Origin: Talinum fruticosum
Lineage: Eukaryota > Streptophyta > Magnoliopsida > Caryophyllales > Talinaceae
Reading direction: 5' to 3'
Length of the DNA: 64,000 bases
Assembly: GCA_021018815.1 (NCBI GenBank)
Contig: JAITYX010000028.1
Coordinates: 6,365,001 to 6,429,000 of the forward strand
This document shows, piece after piece, positions 45,876 to 56,780 of the stretch; within the stretch, counting starts at the first letter, position 1, and every line of letters starts with the position of its first letter. The notes under the pieces were generated by a model. It was not told the DNA's origin. It saw only the letters and a program-made list of their open reading frames with translations, and did no database searches. The translations under genes were made by a program, and so were the position numbers.

Positions 45876-47453
45876 TGAAGGTTTGCTCGGGGAGAGTCCG
45901 AGTCACCCTAGATGGGGGGTGAATAGGGTGATGGAAAAATCTTTGCGAGAACACACACTTTTTGACAGAGAAGAGGCAAAGACAGATTCCGAGTCTAAGC
46001 ACGGGGTCGGAAAATATTGAACTCGAGAATGCAATGAATCGGAGTAAGCAAGTACAGCGGGACTGCTGCGAGTCTAGAATGAACTCGGAAAGAGAACACG
46101 AGAGATTTTATGTGGAAACCCTCCTGGGGCAGAAAACCACGGCCCGTGTCAATCCGGACACGAAGTCAAATCCACTATTTTGAGTCCACAAAATACCGTG
46201 AAGCGATCGAACCCGAGTTGCTCCCTTGGACAACTCTATACAAGTTTTCCTAGACTCGAAGTTACCTTATCCGATCTAGTACTTCCTAGCTGAGATAACC
46301 CTTACAGCTAGGGACAACTAAGCTGAATTAACCTTTACGAGCTTAGTCAAGGGACCTCACAAAGAATGTAAGAAGAGTTTGTAACTAAGTACAAGACCTT
46401 ACAACTCGAAAGTAATGAATTGCGAGTGGGAGTTGTAAGTTGAAGATTGAAAGTAAATACAATAACTTTGATCAAGTAAGTGTATTGACAATGTATTCGG
46501 CCACCTTCAAGTCTTGTAAAGTGGCTTCCTTTTATAGAAGACCGGGCGAGTAGCCGTTATCTTCATCTGCTGACCGAGAGTCCTCTGTGACCGTTGTGAA
46601 AGGCTTTACGAGTCACTCGAAAGTATCCGTTGAAATATGGACGTTGGACAACGGTTTAACTCTCTTGGAAGTCCCAAAACCATAGGTTGTGTCTTGATAA
46701 ATGTGGTGAGACCCACCGTTAAGCTTAGCGTTCAGTTTTCCGGATATGGAAGCGGACGGCTTCGACACAATCTTACGAGACTAAAGCGAGGGAAGGTGAA
46801 AAGCCATATCTGCTGGTGATTTGACGTTACGAAGCCGGCTACTTTTGTAGTTTGAAAAGATATCCTCGATTGAATAACCTACAAAAGTAAAACACCTTCG
46901 GTTCTCAAAGTATAAAATACTTTGGTCCAAGGTTAGACACGAGATAACAAAATAATTTTGAAAAATTACGCAATTGATTATACGAGTCGGAAAAGAAATG
47001 GAATTTTACGAGTCTAATATCCATGATACTCGGAATTCCATATGACTTAGTCTTAAGTAAAGAGACACGTTCTATAGCGAATATCGAGTGGGAAAGAACT
47101 TGATATAGACTAAGCATGAAATGAACTATGAATGCTGACTATGCAAACAATAGACTAAATAACCACAAGTCGGATTACGAGTGAGAAACGGCGGAATACT
47201 GGTATATTCAAAATGCGATTAATCCGAGTGAAAGTGGACTCGGAATAAAGAACCGGTTTTACGAGCGCTAGCGAAAGCGATGAAAGAGATATGTGAAGGC
47301 CGAATCGCATAGAGAAGATACTTATTTAACTCAAGTAAGTTTCTAAGACACGAGAGAATGCCTTGGAATCAAAACTCTATATGAATGACATCGTTATACA
47401 CGATTCCTTTTGCATGACTCGAGAAAGATATAGAGCGAGTGTGCGAGTCTTCA
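45876..47453 (-). repeat. 3-prime LTR of copia element 2
   Basis: TGAAGGTTTGCTCGGGGAGA to GTGCGAGTCTTCA, 1578 bp. It differs from its partner mainly at short CGAG/CTCGG-type sites. Confidence 0.92.
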
Positions 47454-47740
47454 ATCTCCCCTTTTTGATGAAAGGCATTCCATACTTAAACAGAAACTTT
47501 GTTAGAGGAAAATAGATTGATTACGAGTAGTTTGATAAAAAGTAAGGCATATTGAATAGATCGAGCAATATACAATATATCGAGCAAATTAAAGTATGCT
47601 TTAACTCATTAACTCGGAAAAGAAAGAACTCAGAAATGAATAAGGAAATGCATTAATTCATTTAAAAAAATTACAAGGGCTGAAAGAACTCCCCTAGACA
47701 AGACAACCGAGTTTCGACTACATTTTCTCCCCCTTGCCTT

Positions 47741-47965
47741 TCAGCAAAAACAAGAAGCAAAACGAATGGAGAAAAGTACAAATAATACACATAAGTTGTC
47801 CGGACAAAAGAAAATTTGAAAGAAGAAAGTGCGGAGACACCGAGGAATTGTGACTCGGTGCATGGCTCCAACTAGGAAGGAGGGATTTCGAGTGGAGGCG
47901 GAGGTGCGAGGCTTTTTAGAGGTTGAAGAAACCTGAAAGTCGGGATGGTTTCCTCTTTTAGGCAT
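47741..47965 (-). pseudogene. Shortened extra ORF of copia element 2
   Basis: MPKRGNHPDFQVSSTSKKPR starts at 47965, in the place where element 1 has MAKRGATQEGG. It soon leaves the homologous frame (47870) and the region to the polypurine tract is only about 300 bp, so most of the ORF is deleted. Confidence 0.5.
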
Positions 47966-48609
47966 GGTGAGAGAAGAAAAGATGAAGCTTTTCGAAAGAG
48001 AAAGAGAATGAGGTGTAGAAGAGAAGATAACGAAAAATGGTAGAAGAAAGAGAGATGAGCGGTCGAAAACTTACGAGAGAGAGAGAGAGCTTCTTCGACG
48101 TCCGCGGACGATCGGGGAACACTATTCACGTAGCAAACTTCCGCGAGAAGAATTTCGTTTGAGAGGGAAGGAGTTTTAGAATATCGAGATGAAGATGGAT
48201 AGTCGTTATTTATAGTGAGTACGCGCGCCCGTTCACTATCCGTTAAGTAACTCCGTTCGACTCAGCTTGTCCATCGATCATTAATGCCGGTGTGACGGTT
48301 CTTCTTCAACGGTTGAGATATCGGCGGTTTAAAATCTGCGGTTATGATCCGATCGCGGCGCTCGAGAAAGAGAGAGAAAAAGGGTTTGAAATTATAATCC
48401 GAAACTCTCCATTGTTCTAGAGATAGCTTGAGAAAATTTGATGTCCAAATTTCTCTTACGTACGAGTTTGACTCGGAAAAGTTTCGAGTGACTCGAAACA
48501 CAGAAATAACTATTAGCCCGGTATCACGTGATCAAGCTGAACTAATGGTTATTAACACTGAAAGCACATGGCACGAAATATTCAAGAATCATAACACAAA
48601 ACTAAGCAT

Positions 48610-49260
48610 TTAACATACCAAGCTCATTCGAATAAAGCAGAATTGATCTTCACCAAGAGGCTTAGTAAAGATATCGGCTAATTGAAGATTAGTAGGAATG
48701 AACTCAAGTGTAATATCACCCTTTTCAGAGTGATCGCGTAGAAGTGATACTGACTTCAATATGCTTTGTTTTTGAGTCTTGGACAGGATTCTTAGTGATG
48801 CTGGTTGCGCTTTGATTGTCACACTTGATTGGAGCCGAGTTGAGAGATAGTCCAAGATCCTTCAAGTGTTGTTTTATCTAGAGAATACGAGCGCAACAAG
48901 CTCCAGCGGCAATATATTCAGCTTCTGCGAGTTGATAGAGCTACTGAGTTTTGCTTCTTTGAGTGCCGGGATATTAGGGATTGACCCAGAAATTGGCAAG
49001 CTTCGGATGTGCTCTTTCGATCAACTTTGTATCCTGCATAGTCTGCGTCCGAGTACCCGGTCGAGTCAATTCTAAGTCTCTAGAGTACCATAGTCCTAGA
49101 TTACGAGTGCCTGCAAGATATCTGAATATTCTCTTCACCGCAGTGAGATGTGATTCTTTTGGATTAGCTTGAAATCGTGCGCATAAGCAAACACTTGAAC
49201 ATTATATACAGTACGCTTGAAGTAAGATATAGCGGTGATCCAATCATACCCCGATAGAGT
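48610..49260 (-). pseudogene. RNase H domain of copia element 2
   Basis: ITLEFIPTNLQLADIFTKPL ends pol at about 48650; QSATSITKNPVQD-like sequence precedes it (about 48790). It parallels 40416-40990 of element 1. Frameshifted. Confidence 0.8.
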
Positions 49261-49299
49261 TTCGATCTCTTGCTTTACTGTCTCATCCGAGTCGAGCTT

Positions 49300-50100
49300 T
49301 ATACTGCTTGCTCATAGGAGTAGATGCGTGCTTTGCATCTTGAATTTTGTATTTCTTCAGCAGTTCCTTGGTGTATTTTGATTGATGAACAAAGATTCCA
49401 TCTTTGTCTTGTTTGATTGCAGCCCAAGGAAGAAATTGAGTTCTCCCATCATACTCATTTGGAACTCTTGACTCATCAACTCGAGAAAATTCTCGGCACA
49501 GAAATTCATTAGTAGCACCGAAAATAATATCATCAACATATATTTGAACAATGAGAAAATCTTTCCCTTTGGTCTTTATGAATAGGGTCTTGTCGATCGA
49601 CCTCTTTTAAAATCATTTTGAACCATGAAGGCTGCTCGAGTCTTTCATACCAAGCTCTAGGGGCTTGCTTAAGACCATAGAGAGCCTTTTGAAGTTTGAA
49701 AACATGATTTGGAAATTACGAGTTTTCAAAACCAGGAGGCTGCTCGACATAGACCTCTTCTTTAATAAAACCATTGAGAAAGGCACACTTAACATCCATT
49801 TGATATAATTTAATATGCATGCGGGATGCAAATGCCAACAATATTCTAATGGCTTCAATTCTAGCTACTTGGTGCAAAGGTTTCCCCACAATCAATTCCT
49901 TCTTCTTGATTGTAACCTTGAGCTACAAGTCTAGCCTTGTTTCGACTACTATTCCACCCTCATCCAGTTTGTTTTTGAAAACCCATTTGGTTCCTATAGC
50001 TGGGTGGTCGGAAGGTCGGTTGGTCGAGTCCGAGACTTGGTTTCTTTCGAATTGATTCAGCTCTTCTTGCATGGCCTCTACCCATTCGGGTTCATTAAGG
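49300..50100 (-). pseudogene. Reverse transcriptase domain of copia element 2
   Basis: GTKWVFKNKLDEG-like start (about 49990), [21 protein letters not shown] segment in a shifted frame (49690-49630), [17 protein letters not shown] (about 49540) and GELNFFLGLQ. The short open stretches 49858-49613 and 49551-49357 are broken parts of it. Confidence 0.82.
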
Positions 50101-50799
50101 GCTTCTAGTGCATTTTTGGGTTCGAGTTAGTGAAATGAATGCGGTGAATGCACATAGATTATGAAGAGAAGAACGAGTTCTTACCCCACTTGTTGATATC
50201 GAAATTATGTTTTCTTGGGGATGACTGGAAGTAAATTTGAATGCTTTACCAGCTTTGATTCACCGGGTTTGTGGGCTGAATAGCTTGATCTTCGAAGCTT
50301 GTTACGAGTGATCGGCTCCATTGACTTGCTCGCTCCGAGTGACTTCTTGAGCTATTTCATTCCGAACTTCCTCGTTACGAGTGATCTCCTTACGAGTCTT
50401 TGTAAGCTCATCTTCGTCATCATCCTTTCGAGCTTCGGTTACGAGTATGAAGATTCACTTGGTTTTCCTGTTCAAGCTCATCAAACACTACGTGGATACT
50501 TTCTTCCACTTTGTTAGTTCTCTTGTTGAAGATACGGTAAGCTTTGCTATGAGAAGAGTAACCTAGAAAAATTCCTTCGTCGACCAGAGCATCAAACTTG
50601 GTCGGATGATCCTTACCATTGTTGTGGACAAAGCACTTACATCCGAAAGATCTGAAATAGGAAATGTTTGGCTTCCTCCTTTGTAGAGCTCATAAGGTGT
50701 TTTCTTGAGAATGGGTCCGATGAGGCATCGATTGAGAGTGTAGTTAGGCTGTGTTTCTCGCCTCTGCCCGAGAAATAGTAAGGCAAGTTGTGTTCAATC

Positions 50800-51610
50800 A
50801 TCATCGTCCTTGCTATTTCTTCAAGGGTTCTGTTCTTTCTCTCAACTACTCCATTCTGTTGAGGAGTTCAGGTGCTTGAGAAGTTGTGAGAAATTCCATT
50901 CTTGTCACAAAACTACGAGAATTCGAGTAATCGAACTCCCTTCCATGGTCGGTTCGAATCTTTTGAATCTGAGTGCAGGACTCCACTTGAATCTTTCTAC
51001 AGAGCTTACTGAATTCCTTGAAGGCTTCATTCTTATGCTTGAGAAAACACACCCAGGTAAATCTTGAAAAATCATCAATGATAACAAGTATGTAAGATTT
51101 ACCTCAGAGACTCTTTACGGGAATTTCGCCACATAGGTCCATATGCGGTAATTCAAGCACGTTGGATGTGGAAGCTGTCTTGAGAGATTTGAATGAAGAT
51201 CGACTTGTTTCCCTACGGTGCATGCTTCACATACTTTATCCTTCTCAAACGCACGGTTAGGTAATCCTCTAACCGAGATGATGAGATGCAAGCTTTTTGA
51301 TAGTATGCATGCTAATATGACCTAATCTACGATGCCAAGTCCAAGAATCATCTTGAAGAGATGCTTTCAAATAGGATAAATTCGACTTGGGTCGAGAAGA
51401 GGGATGATGTAGGTATTACCGATCTCTTACCTGAAAGTTTTACCTCTTTGGTGATCTCATACGTGATGTAGCACTTGGATTGAGTGAATTTTACCTCTTG
51501 ACCTTTGTCACAAAGCTGGGAGATGCTAAGTAAGTTGTACTTTAGTCCTTTGACAAGGTAGGCTGGGCTCACCAGATTGTTTTCATTACCAATCTTCCCA
51601 ATGCCCACTA
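50800..51610 (-). pseudogene. Protease-integrase linker and integrase core of copia element 2
   Basis: MGIGKIGNENNLVSPAYLVK and GLKYNLLSISQLCDKGQEV (51608-51480) are the classic start of the copia integrase region. The zinc-finger part follows (51330-51200). The core has CVFSSIRM/VCFLKHKNEAFKEFSKL, then IRTDHGREFDYS (51060-50920), which includes the second catalytic D and its downstream region. Frame breaks at 51350 and 51130. Confidence 0.8.
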
Positions 51611-51769
51611 TCTTGCCTTTGCTTTGTCATCACCAAAGGTCACCTTTCCTCCTTTATATGACTCCGGCTCAGAAAAGAGTCCTTGGTCACTGACATATGT
51701 CGAGAACATCCGTTGTCCAGGTACCGGTGCCCTTTTGATCTTTTACGAGAGACCTGCAAAGCAGAGAGA

Positions 51770-53584
51770 ATCTAACCCTTCTCACTTCCTCTATCGAACC
51801 CAGTAACATTCCTTACTTGTGGTCCTTTTACGAGGAAGAAGGTGCTTGGAACCCAGATTTGAATGACTTTGGGTTTAGTCGATTCGAGTCTTCTTCTTCT
51901 CGAGAAGCCGAGTCTGTGTCTCTTTCCTTTTAAAAACCTTTCCTTTTGCAACGAGAGGAAAATGGTTTCCTTTTGTAAATAGGTGCAGGGTTTAGTCCTC
52001 CTTTCATTTTTGTGAATGGGACCATGCTCGGCCTTTTTGAACTTAACGGTTACGGAATCCTTTTTGAACAATTCGAGTAAGAATTAGATTCTTCCTCCTT
52101 GTTGAAACCAAGACCTTCTTTTCTAAAAGAGACACATTGTGAACCTAAGAGCATATCAAGGTTCTTCTGTCCTTGAGTAAACTTTAAAACCGAGATCTTG
52201 AGACTCGGTGAGCTTACGTTTCGGTTGCTCATTTTCTTTTACGAGTAACTCGGACTCGGTCTCATTAGTTTGAGCACTTGTCTTGAGTTCTCCGAGTGTG
52301 AGTCTCGGTTTTCCAATTCGTTTTTTAAAGAAGTGCTCTCGAAGTGATTGACTCAAGTTGTTCCTTGAAATGAGAAGAATCAGAATTGGACTTTTCTTCC
52401 AAAGTAAAGATGTATTTAGCTAAATCAACTTTGGAGAATTTGAGGAAGTAGTTTATTACCTCTTGAGGATCGGTTTCCTCATTATGCGAGTACGTAATGC
52501 AGTCGACTCTTTTCGGCTTCGAGTCGGTGACTGCCATCGGACACTTTGAGTCATCTGAATCCTCGTCGTCTTCGAGATGATTCCTCATCGCTCCATGTTG
52601 CCATCATGGCCTTTTTCTTCTTCTGTCCCGTCTTCGTTTTGGACGAGTCCTTGACTATGTGGTCTTTGCTTGCCACATTCAAAACATCCGGAATTCTTAG
52701 ACAGAGATAACTTTGAAGAAGAAGAAAACTTACCTTTTCTATCTCTTTTGTCTTTCTTGTAGAATTCTTCTTTTGGTCTTTTGTCCCATCTTTTGTGCTT
52801 CATCATTTTCTTGAAGCCTCTTGCAATGAGTGCCATGGGATCATCTTCGATTCGGAGGAGCTCGGAATTGCTTCTTTGGATTCACGAGGCTTTAAGCGCA
52901 ATGTTCCTTTTGGAAGTACCCTCGGCATCTTCTTCTTCCAAGTGTATCTCATGAGTCGAAGCTTTCAGATGAGCTCGTCGGCTTCAAGAGTGAGAGGTTA
53001 CGAGCCTCTTCTATGGCGAGTCACCTTAGGACCCCATCGTCTCTTGGGTAGGCTTCGAGAATTTTTCGACACATTTCTTCATGGGAGATCTTCTTTCCCG
53101 GAGATTTGAGATTGTTGGTGATCTCGGTGAAGCGTATGAACATCCGAGTAATGTTCTCTTCGGCTCCATTTTGAAAAGCTCATATTTGTGAAGATACTTG
53201 GCTGATCTTTGCTTGTCTCACTGACTTGTACCTTCGTAGGTGTTGACCGAGTGTCCCACACCTCTTTAGCGGAGTCACGAGCAGAGACTCGATTATATTC
53301 TTCGAGCTTATGGCGCACATGAGGATGTTCATGGCTTTGAAATTCTTTCGAACTTCTCCGCCTCGCTAGCGTGAACTCGGCCTTTGTCTTTGGAAGGATT
53401 ACGAATTCATCTGTCTTTGTTGGAATGTAGTTTCCTTGTTGTATGATTTCCCATACTTCTTCATCGTGATCCATAAGGAAACATTCCATAAGCTTCTTCC
53501 GAGTGACCGAAATTTGAACCTTTGAATTTTGGTGGCACTGTTGGAAGATCTACCTTCGTCGAACTCTCCGGTGTTACGAGCCAT
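51770..53584 (-). pseudogene. gag of copia element 2
   Basis: The likely start is MARNTGEFDEGRSSNSATK at 53584, 58 bases from the LTR. Then comes the capsid-like part MECFLMDHDEEVWEIIQQGN and YIPTKTDEF (53489-53400), RHKLEEYNRVSARDSAKEVW (about 53290), a basic region before a zinc knuckle starting CFECGKQ (about 52680), an acidic EDDEDSDDSKCP part, and a lysine/glutamate-rich coiled tail (52588-51772). Unlike a functional gag, it is split into at least six frames. Confidence 0.75.
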
Positions 53585-53627
53585 CGATCTTTAAACCTTT
53601 GGACTGTTAGATCCTTTACGAAAGGCT

Positions 53628-53642
53628 AGGCTCGATACCAAT
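53628..53642 (-). other. Primer-binding site (tRNA-iMet) of copia element 2
   Basis: On the minus strand the LTR end ACCTTCA is followed by ATTGGTATCGAGCC. The usual copia PBS is TGGTATCAGAGC, complementary to initiator tRNA-Met, so this copy has CGAGC where CAGAGC is expected. Confidence 0.8.
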
Positions 53643-55223
53643 TGAAGGTTTGCTCGGGGAGAGTCCGAGTCACCCTAGAAGGGGGTGAATAGGGTGATGG
53701 AAAAATCTTTGCGAGAACACACACTTTTTGACGAGAGAAGAGGCAAAGACAGATTCCGAGTCTAAGCACGGGGTCGAGAAAATATTGAACTCGAGAATGC
53801 AATGAATCGGAGTAAGCAAGTACAGCGGGACTGTCCGAGTCTAGAATGAACTCGGAAAGAGAACACGAGAGATTTTACGTGGAAACCCTCCTGGGGCAGA
53901 AAACCACGGCCCGTGTCAATCCGGACACGAAGTCAAATCCACTATTTTGAGTCCACAAAATACCGTGAGCTGAGCGAACCCGAGTTGCTCCCTTGGACAA
54001 CTCTATACAAGTTTTCCTAGACTCGAAGTTACCTTATTCGATCTAGTACTTCCTAGCTGAGATAACCCTTACAGCTAGGGACAACTAAGCTGAATTAACC
54101 TTTACGACTTAGTCAAGGGACCTCACAAAGAATGTAAGAAGAGTTTGTAACTAAGTACAAGACCTTACAACTCGAAAGTAATGAATTACTGAGTGGGAGT
54201 TGTAAGTTGAAGATTGAAAGTAAATACAATAACTTTGATCAAGTAAGTGTATTGACAATGTATTCGGCCACCTTCAAGTCTTGTGAAGTGGCTTCCTTTT
54301 ATAGAAGACCGAGCAGAGTAGCCGTTATCTTCATCTGCTGACCGAGAGTCCTCTGTGGCCGTTGTGAAAGGCTTTACGAGTCACTCGGAAAGTATCCGTT
54401 GAAATATGGACGTTGGACAACGGTTTAACTCTCTTGGAAGTCCCAAAACCATCGGTTGTGTCTTGATAAATGTGGTGAGACCCACCGTTAAGCTTGGCGT
54501 TCCAGTTTTCCGGATATGGAAGCGGACGACTTCGACACAATCTTACGAGACTAAAGCGAGGGAAGGTGAAAAGCCATATCTGCTTGGTGATTTGACGTTA
54601 CAGTAGCCGGCTACTTTTGTAGTTTGAAAAGATATCCTCGATTGAATAACCTACAAAAGTAAAACACCTTCGGTTCTCAAAGTATAAAATACTTTGGTCC
54701 AAGGTTAGACACGAGATAACAAAATAATTTTGAAAAATTACGCAATTGATTATCCGAGTCGGAAAAGAAATGGAATTTTCCGAGTCTAATATCCATGATA
54801 CTCGGAATTCCATATGACTTAGTCTTAAGTAAAGAGACACGTTCTATAGCGAATATCGAGTGGGAAAGAACTTGATATAGACTAAGCATGAAATGAACTA
54901 TGAATCCCGACTATGCAAACAATAGACTAAATAACCACAAGTCGGATTACGAGTGAGAAACAACGGAATCTTGGTATATTCAAAATGCAATTAATCGAGT
55001 GAGAATGGACTCGGAATAAAGAACCGGTTTTCGAGGCGCTAAGCGAAAGCGATGAAAGAGATATGTGAAGGCCGAATCGCATAGAGAAGATACTTATTTA
55101 ACTCAAGTAAGTTTCTAAGACACGAGAGAATGCCTTGGAATCAAAACTCTATATGAATGACATCGTTATACCCGATTCCTTTTGCATGACTCGGAAAGAT
55201 ATAGAGCGATGTCCGAGTCTTCA
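53643..55223 (-). repeat. 5-prime LTR of copia element 2
   Basis: TGAAGGTTTGCTCGGGGAGA to GATGTCCGAGTCTTCA, 1581 bp, with the TSD GAGAG at its right edge. Confidence 0.92.
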
Positions 55224-55228
55224 GAGAG

Positions 55229-55960
55229 AGTCTTTGTGGCTATCTTTGTAATTACCATAAAATCTTTATTGTTATCTTGGTTACTATCGGAAATCCTTCG
55301 TGTCTATGTTGGTTATTATCGGAAGACTTTTCACTTGCTATCTTGGTGATTACTCGAAAGACTTTGTAGCTACGATGGTGATTATCGAAAAGCATGTGTG
55401 GCTATGTTGGTTATTATCGAAAGGCCTATGTCGCTATGTTGGTTATTTTGTAGAGGCCTTTATGGCTATATTTCTTATTATATAAAAACCTTTCTTACTA
55501 CATAGGCAATTATCGGAGATTTATTGTGAAAATATTGCTTGTTACGAGAAAGCTTTGGTAGCTATCTTCGTTATCACTCGAAGCCTTTGTTTCTATGATA
55601 ATTATTAGCTGAAAACATTAGGGACAATTTTTTAATTATCGAAAAGCCTTTTGTGGTTGTCCTACTTATTACTCAAAAGTCATTATAACTATATTGGTTA
55701 TTATCGAATAGCCTTTGTGGCTGTATTGGTTTGTACTCGAAAGATTTATTGGCTTAATTTGTTGTAACTCAAAAGTCTTTATGCCTATGTTGGTGATTAT
55801 AAAAAGCCTTTGTGGCTATGTTGGTGATTATCGAAATGCCTTTATCGCTATGTTGGTAATTATTAAAAAAACTTTTGTAGCTATGTTGGTTATTACTAGA
55901 AAGCCTTTGTCGCTATGTTGGTGATTGTTGTAATGTATGGATATATTGATTATCTTTATA
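55229..55960. repeat. 32-bp minisatellite, right part
   Basis: About 22 degenerate copies of CGAAAAGCATGTGTGGCTAT followed by GTTGGTTATTAT. Period 32 where best conserved (for example 55380-55445). The ORFs here (for example 55715-55924) are only translations of the repeat. Confidence 0.88.
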
Positions 55961-56780
55961 TTTTAAAAAGCCAAGAGGCCATTTTACTATTCATCCATTT
56001 GGAGGGTATTTTTGGTCATTTTACAGGAGCATTTTGGGGATAAAAAATGATGAAAAAAACTACTAAAAACAGTGAATAAGGCTAGCATGGTAATTTACTT
56101 CATGTGTTGTTCATACAATGGAAACTTAGGCACTTGTTCCAATGAACAATGACGCTGGTTTTTAGGTAAAATCATTAGTTTTGATGATGTGTGCGAAGGG
56201 TCTAGGAGTAAATATCTATTTGTAAATGTACATGTGCATTTCTCATAAATTTCTGCAGAATTTGATTTTCGTAGGTTGAATTTGTAACTTTGGGTTGGCT
56301 AGGTACTTCTTTTTTTGGTTTGGAATGTTTTGGAAAGATTGTTGGGACTTATTATAATTTATTGTTTACGTCCGGATGCTCCAAAGGAAGAAAAACCTAG
56401 ATTGTTTTAGCTTTGGTGCCAAGCTTGCTTTCTCTTCTATAATCTAACAAAGATCATGAAGGACAATTTCTCATATTTCCTTTGTACTTATATACTATTC
56501 ATGTACTATTTTCTAGTGTTTAAGGTGTTAAGGAAGCAAGCTGATATTAATTTGTGCTATTCGAGTTGTGGGAAAATTATTTTGCATTGTTTGGCTTGTT
56601 AGTGAGTTTTGTTCTAATGTTCATTTTCTCGGTTTTTATTGCTTCCTTGATTTAGATTTTGTTCTGCGTTAAATCATTTGTACATGTTGTTTAACTGCTT
56701 GATATAGGAAAACAATTGCTAACGTTTGTTTTTGTTGTTATCGGTATGTTGCTTGCAACTCTATTTGTTATAGATCTTAG
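55961..56780. other. AT-rich non-coding DNA
   Basis: No domain in any frame. Composition and T-rich character continue into the tandem units to the right. Confidence 0.45.

Larger units (their letters stand above)
45876..55223 (-). mobile_element. SIRE-type Ty1/copia element 2, structurally complete, minus strand
   Basis: 9348 bp with LTRs 45876-47453 and 53643-55223 and a perfect 5-bp TSD GAGAG (45871-45875 and 55224-55228). In element direction: 5-prime LTR, PBS at 53642, gag (start MARNTGEFDEG at 53584), protease/integrase, RT, RNase H, short extra ORF (47965), polypurine tract AAAAAGGGGAGAT (47466-47454), 3-prime LTR. The LTRs are nearly identical outside CGAG-type motifs, which points to a young insertion, yet the coding frames are broken many times. 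It landed in the 32-bp minisatellite. Confidence 0.93.

Noticed and set aside
55300..55924. ORFs with repeated AMLVII-type hydrophobic units, like a repeat membrane protein
   Set aside because: They follow the 32-bp minisatellite; the period is not a multiple of three, so the frame cannot be kept over the array.
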